A stretch of DNA of 64,000 bases. It comes from Streptomyces iconiensis. GTDB lineage: Bacteria; Actinomycetota; Actinomycetes; Streptomycetales; Streptomycetaceae. Every line of letters starts with the position of its first letter. Positions within the stretch are counted from its first letter, which is position 1. Where the stretch lies: the NCBI RefSeq assembly GCF_028657195.3, contig NZ_JANCPR020000009.1, positions 62,001 to 126,000 of the forward strand, given 5' to 3'. The notes beneath the pieces were generated by a model, which worked only from the letters and a program-made list of their open reading frames with translations, was not told the DNA's origin and did not search any database. This document shows, piece by piece, positions 59,584 to 64,000 of the stretch. A program made the translations under genes and the position numbers.

Positions 59584-60108
59584 ATGTCGTGCATGCGCGT
59601 ATACATCCGCCCTCCGCGGCCAGCGGACGAACGTCCCTACAGCGAGGCCGTCGTGCGCTCGACGGACCATCTCAGCCCGTGGAACCCGGTGGAGCCCGAC
59701 GGCTTCCCCGACCTGCTGCGCCGCCAGGGACCCGCGCTCCGTACGTTCATGATCTTCAACGAGGAGGACGACGGGCTGGTCGGCCGCGTCAACGTCGCCA
59801 ACATCGTGAGGGCCCGGTTCCGCAACGGCGCACTCGGCTACGACAGTTACGTGCCCTACGCGGGGACAGGGCGGATGTCCGAGGGGCTGCGGCTGGTCGT
59901 TGACCGCTGCTTCAGAAGCGGCCCCGACGGACTCGGGCTGCACCGCCTGGAGATCAACGTCCAGCCCGAGAACGAGCGCTCGCTGGCCATGGCCAAGCGC
60001 CTCGGATTCCGGCACGAGGGCTTCTCGCCCCGGATGCTCTTCATCAACAACGCCTGGCGCGACCACGAACGCTTCGCCCTCACCGTCGAGGAGTGGCCCG
60101 GGATCTGA
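59584..60108 (+). CDS. GNAT-family (RimJ/RimL-like) N-acetyltransferase
   Basis: 174 aa from ATG 59584, six bases after GGAGG; the frame is open from 59557. Layout VYIRPPRPADERPYSEAV, VGRVNVANIVRA, then LGYDSYVPYAGTGRMSEGLR (acetyl-CoA loop region) and INVQPENERSLAMAKRLGFR is typical of RimJ/L-type acetyltransferases acting on protein N termini. Immediately downstream of ffh. Target unknown. Confidence 0.87.
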   Translation: MSCMRVYIRPPRPADERPYSEAVVRSTDHLSPWNPVEPDGFPDLLRRQGPALRTFMIFNEEDDGLVGRVNVANIVRARFRNGALGYDSYVPYAGTGRMSEGLRLVVDRCFRSGPDGLGLHRLEINVQPENERSLAMAKRLGFRHEGFSPRMLFINNAWRDHERFALTVEEWPGI

Positions 60109-60147
60109 CCGCGTCCGGCGCGCGTGCCGGCCGGCGCCCGCGGAGGT

Positions 60148-60969
60148 CTACGCCCGCGCGACGACGTACCGGAACAGGTTCGGCATCCACACCGTGCCAT
60201 CGGCCAGCAGATACGGGTGCAGCGCCTCCACCAGCTCTTTGAGCACCTGTTCCTCGTCCGTCGCCCGTACGGCCTCGTCGTACAGACCGGTCGAGAGCAG
60301 CCCGCGTACGGCGCTCTCCATCCCGGCGTAGCCGAACGGGCACGCCACTCTGCCTGACCCCTCCAGCCGCAGCCCGCAGCGGACGGCCAGCTCCTCCAGG
60401 TCGTCACGGCCGCACCACCCTGGGTGCCTCCCAGCGGGTTCCGCGAGCCGTGTGGCCACCCGCAGCGCGGGCGCTGCGGCGCACCGTTCCACCGGGCCCC
60501 AGCCGGTCAGCACCACTGGTGTGCCGCGCGGCAGCGCCGCCGTCACCAGGGAGAGTTCACCGGCTGTGGGCAGTGTGCCGAACGCGGTCACCAGCGTCGG
60601 GGGAGCGTCCGCTGTCACCGCCTCGCGGGGAGAGCCCTCGCACAGCCGCGCGGTCCAGGGGCACGCGCCGTCCTCGGGGCTCCCGGGGCCCGTCCGCAGG
60701 CGTTCAGCGGCCAGTTCCAGCAGGGCCCCGTCCCCGTCCACACCGCACACATCGGCGCCGCGCTGGGCCGCGAGCAGCAGCGCGAGCCCCGAACCGCAGC
60801 CGAGCCCGAGCACCCGCGATCCGGGTCCCGTCTCCAGCCGTTCGTACACCGCTTCGCAGAGCGGAGCCAGCATCCGTTCCTGGATCTCGGCCCAGTCGCG
60901 CGCCCGTACCGCGCCCTCGGCGGCAGGGAGCACTGTCCGGTGCTGGTGGTGTACGAGCGCGGGTGTCAT
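60148..60969 (-). CDS. SAM-dependent methyltransferase
   Basis: 273 aa from ATG 60969 (MTPALVHHQHRTVLP). SAM motif I RVLGLGCGSGLALLLAAQRG, motif II-like VCGVDGDGALLELA; the rest resembles small-molecule methyltransferases. The same frame stays open over 831 codons across the neighbouring gene, but only this part looks coding. It converges with the acetyltransferase gene and diverges from proS. Substrate unknown. Confidence 0.85.
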   Translation of the reverse strand: MTPALVHHQHRTVLPAAEGAVRARDWAEIQERMLAPLCEAVYERLETGPGSRVLGLGCGSGLALLLAAQRGADVCGVDGDGALLELAAERLRTGPGSPEDGACPWTARLCEGSPREAVTADAPPTLVTAFGTLPTAGELSLVTAALPRGTPVVLTGWGPVERCAAAPALRVATRLAEPAGRHPGWCGRDDLEELAVRCGLRLEGSGRVACPFGYAGMESAVRGLLSTGLYDEAVRATDEEQVLKELVEALHPYLLADGTVWMPNLFRYVVARA

Positions 60970-61161
60970 CGCAACGCCCCAATCCGAAGATCCGTCGCAG
61001 TTGTCTGGGTCCCCCATGGGTGCATGCCCCCGTATCGCCAGGGAACTGCGCATCTGCCCGGGAGTCCAGAGGGTGCGCCCTGATGTCTTCCACGCCCCCC
61101 TTGTGCGCCCTGCCCGCGGTGTGCCCCGTCCGGACACGAACCCAGGCGCGGCGGTCGTAGC

Positions 61162-62589
61162 ATGCCCGGCATGGCGAAAGCACCCGTCCTCACCCCCAGG
61201 GCCGAGGACTTCCCGCGTTGGTATCAGGAGCTGGTCAACAAGGCAGAGCTGGCAGAGAACGGCCCGGTGCGCGGCACCATGGTGATCCGGCCGTACGGGT
61301 ACGCCATCTGGGAGCGGATGCAGTCGGGCATGGATGTCCGCATCAAGGAGACAGGTGCCCAGAACGCCTACTTCCCCCTCCTGATCCCGCAGTCCTACAT
61401 GACGAAGGAGGCGGAGCACGTAGAGGGCTTCTCTCCGGAACTGGCCGTCGTCACCCACGGCGGCGGCAAGGAGCTGGAAGAGCCCGCCGTCGTACGGCCC
61501 ACCTCTGAGACGATCATCAACGACTACTTCTCCAAGTGGGTCCAGAGCTACCGGGACCTGCCGCTGCTGATCAACCAGTGGGCGAACGTGGTCCGTTGGG
61601 AGATGCGCCCCAGACTCTTCCTGCGTACCTCGGAGTTCCTCTGGCAGGAGGGCCACACCGCGCATGCCACCCATGAGGACGCACGGAACTTCGCGGCCCG
61701 TATTCACCACCATGTGTACGCCGACTTCATGACCGAGGTCCTCGGCATCGACGTGCTGCCCGGCCGCAAGACCGCGCGTGAGCGCTTCGCCGGGGCGCTG
61801 AACACGCTCACGCTGGAAGCCATGATGGGTGATGGCAAGGCACTCCAGATGGGCACCAGCCACGAGCTGGGCCAGAACTTCGCCCGTGCCTTCGGCACCC
61901 GCTACCTCTCCCGCGAAGGCACCCGCGAATACGTCTGGCAGACCTCCTGGGGCAGCACGACCCGCATGGTCGGCGCCATGGTCATGGCGCACGGCGACGA
62001 CGACGGCCTCCGGGTGCCGCCCCGCCTCGCCCCCGTACAGGTCGTCGTTCTCGCGGTGAAGGGCGAGGAGCCCGTGCTCGCGAAGGTCCATGAGACCGCC
62101 GCGGGCTTGCGCGCGGCGGGACTGCGCGTGCAGGTGGACGACAGGACGGACACCGCCTTCGGCCGCCGCGCGGTCGACTGGGAACTCAAGGGCGTGCCCG
62201 TGCGGATCGAGATCGGCCCCCGCGATCTGGAGGACGGGGGAACCGCGACGATGGTCCGGCGCGTTCCGGGAAGCAGGGAACAGGTGCGGACCGACGTGCT
62301 CGCCGGCCTGCTGCCCGGACTGCTGGAGGAGGACCAGGCGCTCCTGCTGCGGCAGTCCAGGGAGCGGCGTGAGGGGAACACGACGGACGTGCGTACGATC
62401 GGGGAAGCCACGGAAGCAGCGGTGGCCGGAGGGTGGGCCCGTATCCCGTGGTCCGCTCTGGGACCGGAGGGCGAGGACAAACTCGCCGAGCGGTCCGTAA
62501 CGGTGCGCTGTCTGGTCGCCGAGGACGGATCGGTTCCGGAGACGGACGACGCACCTGGGAACGTGGCCGTTGTGGCGCGTGCCTACTGA
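61162..62589 (+). CDS. proS: Prolyl-tRNA synthetase, archaeal/eukaryote-like (type 3) form
   Basis: 475 aa. Class II synthetase lacking the bacterial-type editing insertion: FPRWYQELVNKAELAENGPV, GTMVIRPYGYAIWERM, RPTSETIINDYFSKW, LWQEGHTAHATHEDA and MGTSHELGQNFARAFG. It ends in Tyr (VVARAY), as type 3 enzymes do, but the C-terminal zinc cysteines of the T. thermophilus type are missing except one (TVRCLVAEDG). Streptomyces normally carry a bacterial-type proS elsewhere, so this may be a second, possibly inhibitor-tolerant copy (inference). ATG 61162 or ATG 61171 (MAKAPVLTP) could be the start. Confidence 0.9.
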   Translation: MPGMAKAPVLTPRAEDFPRWYQELVNKAELAENGPVRGTMVIRPYGYAIWERMQSGMDVRIKETGAQNAYFPLLIPQSYMTKEAEHVEGFSPELAVVTHGGGKELEEPAVVRPTSETIINDYFSKWVQSYRDLPLLINQWANVVRWEMRPRLFLRTSEFLWQEGHTAHATHEDARNFAARIHHHVYADFMTEVLGIDVLPGRKTARERFAGALNTLTLEAMMGDGKALQMGTSHELGQNFARAFGTRYLSREGTREYVWQTSWGSTTRMVGAMVMAHGDDDGLRVPPRLAPVQVVVLAVKGEEPVLAKVHETAAGLRAAGLRVQVDDRTDTAFGRRAVDWELKGVPVRIEIGPRDLEDGGTATMVRRVPGSREQVRTDVLAGLLPGLLEEDQALLLRQSRERREGNTTDVRTIGEATEAAVAGGWARIPWSALGPEGEDKLAERSVTVRCLVAEDGSVPETDDAPGNVAVVARAY

Positions 62590-62863
62590 GCTGCTCCCAT
62601 GAGGAGTCGCGAGGGAAGCGGACACAGCAGAGGCACACGCCAAGTGGCGTGCCCGCGCTGAGTTGCGCGGTGTCTGTACGCCGTACTACAGCAGCGGGCC
62701 GACCCGGTGATACGTCCCGGCTTGGGCCTGGTGCGAGGCTTCTCCTCAGATCGGCGCACCCGCCCTCGTCCAGACCCATCAGCGTTAACTGACTGGTACG
62801 TGCAAATTATTTGGGATGCCCCGGAATCGGAACACCGGGGCACTCCTGCTCGTTGGGAACGAC

Positions 62864-63490
62864 GTGAGCACGACACCACCAGTTCTCGCCGCCGAACTGG
62901 CAGCCGCCTGGGCCGACATTCAACGGCACCACTCCGAGCTGCCGGACCTGGCCGCGCCCGAATCGCTGATCGGAGAGTCGTCGTCCGCATGCGGCGCCGG
63001 CCTCTCCTTCGAAAGGCTGCTCCATGAGGCAGTCCACGGCATCGCCGCAGCACGCGGTGTCCGGGACACCTCCCGAGCCGGCCGCTATCACAACCGTCGC
63101 TTCCTGGCGATCGCCGAGGAGCTGGGTCTGGATCACCCGGAGGAGCCGCATCCCAGCAGTGGCTTCTCCCTCGTGGTCCTCACCCCCGAGACCAGACGGC
63201 GCTATCGCCCCACCATCGAGCGCCTTCAGCGCGCGCTGAAGGCGTACAGCGTCGCGACCGAGACCGATACAGGCCGCAGTTTCCGTGGGCCTGCCGCGCG
63301 GCACGGCTCCTCCGGGGGCGGCGTCCGCGTCAAGGCGGTCTGCGACTGCGGGCGGAACGTCCGGGTCGTCCCGTCGGTGCTGGCCCAGGCCCCCATCATG
63401 TGCGGGGCCTGCGGAAAGCAGTTCCGTATCCCGGTGGAGTCGCAGGCCGGGCCCGCCTCGGTGCCCGAGCCGGTGGCGGTGGTCGGCTGA
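62864..63490 (+). CDS. SprT-like HExxH zinc protein, function unknown
   Basis: 208 aa from GTG 62864 (GGGA six bases upstream). It has [17 protein letters not shown] with an HExxH metal site, followed by [16 protein letters not shown], and a C-terminal zinc ribbon CDCGRNVRV to CGACGKQF. HExxH plus a zinc ribbon recalls SprT/Spartan-type proteins, which repair DNA-protein crosslinks in other organisms. Membership is judged by layout only. The 270-bp gap upstream contains an AT-rich patch (about 62785-62815), probably its promoter. It lies between proS and rpsP. Confidence 0.8.
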   Translation: MSTTPPVLAAELAAAWADIQRHHSELPDLAAPESLIGESSSACGAGLSFERLLHEAVHGIAAARGVRDTSRAGRYHNRRFLAIAEELGLDHPEEPHPSSGFSLVVLTPETRRRYRPTIERLQRALKAYSVATETDTGRSFRGPAARHGSSGGGVRVKAVCDCGRNVRVVPSVLAQAPIMCGACGKQFRIPVESQAGPASVPEPVAVVG

Positions 63491-63507
63491 CGCACAGGCG
63501 CGGCACG

Positions 63508-63536
63508 GGACGCGGGCCCCGACGGGGCACGCGTCC
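63508..63536 (+). terminator. Terminator after the HExxH gene
   Basis: GGACGCG (63508-63514) pairs with CGCGTCC (63530-63536); inside, GCCCC/GGGGC add five pairs after one mismatch, loop GAC. Confidence 0.75.
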
Positions 63537-63734
63537 TGGGGTCCGGCCGAGCCAGGAGCGGGGGCGGGTTTCAGCCGAACCTCCTGGGTGTGGCATCATG
63601 GTCGGCTGTACTCGACAGCCGCACAGGACCCCTCTCTCCTCCGGCTGACGCGTCCATTCGGACACACCGGCACCACAACCCCACGTGGAAGTCCGTCGTG
63701 TCCACCCACGTCAAGACCAGGAGACACCACTCCA

Positions 63735-64000
63735 GTGGCAGTCAAGATCAAGCTGAAGCGTCTGGGCAAGATCCGCGCGCCTCACTACCGCATCATCGTC
63801 GCCGACTCCCGTACCCGCCGTGACGGCCGGGCCATCGAAGAGGTCGGCCTGTACCACCCGGTGCAGAACCCCTCGCGCATCGAGGTCAACTCGGAGCGTG
63901 TGCAGTACTGGCTCAGCGTCGGTGCGCAGCCGACCGAGCCCGTCGCGGCCATCCTCAAGGTCACCGGCGACTGGCAGCAGTTCAAGGGCCTGCCGGCCCC
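63735..64000 (+). CDS. rpsP: 30S ribosomal protein S16 (partial at window end)
   Basis: First 88 codons, from a GTG at 63735: [20 protein letters not shown], then [40 protein letters not shown] and the [18 protein letters not shown] region. In Streptomyces rpsP starts an operon with a KH protein, rimM, trmD and rplS; those lie beyond the window. Confidence 0.97.
   Translation, partial: MAVKIKLKRLGKIRAPHYRIIVADSRTRRDGRAIEEVGLYHPVQNPSRIEVNSERVQYWLSVGAQPTEPVAAILKVTGDWQQFKGLPA

Noticed and set aside
60970..62643. Extension of the methyltransferase frame on the minus strand to 831 codons
   Set aside because: It runs antisense to proS, which has clear synthetase motifs. The methyltransferase fold begins at MTPALVHH.

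Overview
The window is high-GC actinobacterial chromosome and almost certainly Streptomyces. The evidence is GC-rich codon use with many GTG starts, two complete conservons, a histone-tailed HU protein (HupS), the antibiotic/sporulation regulator nsdA, and NdgR next to leuCD. From memory, the gene order from accB-accE to rpsP follows the chromosomal core of S. coelicolor. This comparison is recalled, not computed.

Layout. Bases 1-3.8 kb hold the 3' part of a family 8 polysaccharide lyase, then the carboxyltransferase beta subunit AccB with its small epsilon partner AccE, closed by a strong terminator and a small convergent gene. Bases 4.4-15.7 kb hold two tandem conservons. Each has a membrane-anchored sensor ATPase (CvnA), a roadblock protein (CvnB), a DUF742 protein (CvnC) and a Ras-like GTPase (CvnD). 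The B and D proteins of the two copies are about 95% identical, while the sensors and tails differ strongly. Bases 16-19 kb carry an FAH-fold hydrolase, gltX, tRNA-Gln and two identical tRNA-Glu genes. Bases 19-23.3 kb carry ndgR divergent from leuCD, a small conserved gene and hupS. Bases 23.4-28.5 kb carry cofC (F420), a PlsC-type acyltransferase with gpsA (phospholipid head and tail), ddlA, a DUF3515 lipoprotein and a one-domain Lrp/AsnC-type protein. Bases 28.6-42 kb carry thiL, thiD, rpmB, a DhaL/YloV-type kinase, recG, an ArsR/muconolactone-isomerase-like divergent pair, rsmD, coaD, a coiled-coil protein, DUF177, rpmF, rnc and mutM. Bases 41.9-50 kb carry a CAP-domain protein, acylphosphatase, a 68-aa coiled-coil protein, smc, a luciferase-like oxidoreductase and ftsY. 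Bases 50-64 kb carry a Prim-Pol-like protein, nsdA, the nitrogen cluster amtB-glnK-glnD behind a GlnR-type box, ffh, an acetyltransferase, a methyltransferase, an archaeal-type prolyl-tRNA synthetase, an HExxH zinc protein and the start of rpsP.

How the parts fit together. Most genes are housekeeping: translation (gltX, tRNAs, rpmB, rpmF, rpsP, proS, rsmD), chromosome biology (smc, hupS, recG, mutM), SRP targeting (ftsY, ffh), cofactors (thiL, thiD, coaD, cofC) and nitrogen/leucine control (ndgR-leuCD, amtB-glnK-glnD). The lineage-specific parts are the conservons, nsdA, the lyase fragment and small regulators. I found no prophage, insertion sequence, CRISPR array or biosynthetic cluster.

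The parts least explained by known annotation are these: the near-duplicate conservons with a 17-18 copy Gly-Pro repeat in one sensor tail; a structured, tRNA-3'-end-like intergenic element at about 43.46-43.57 kb; a 20-bp triplicate straddling the smc 3' end; glycine-rich inserts in GlnD and NsdA; and the zinc-less archaeal-type ProRS.
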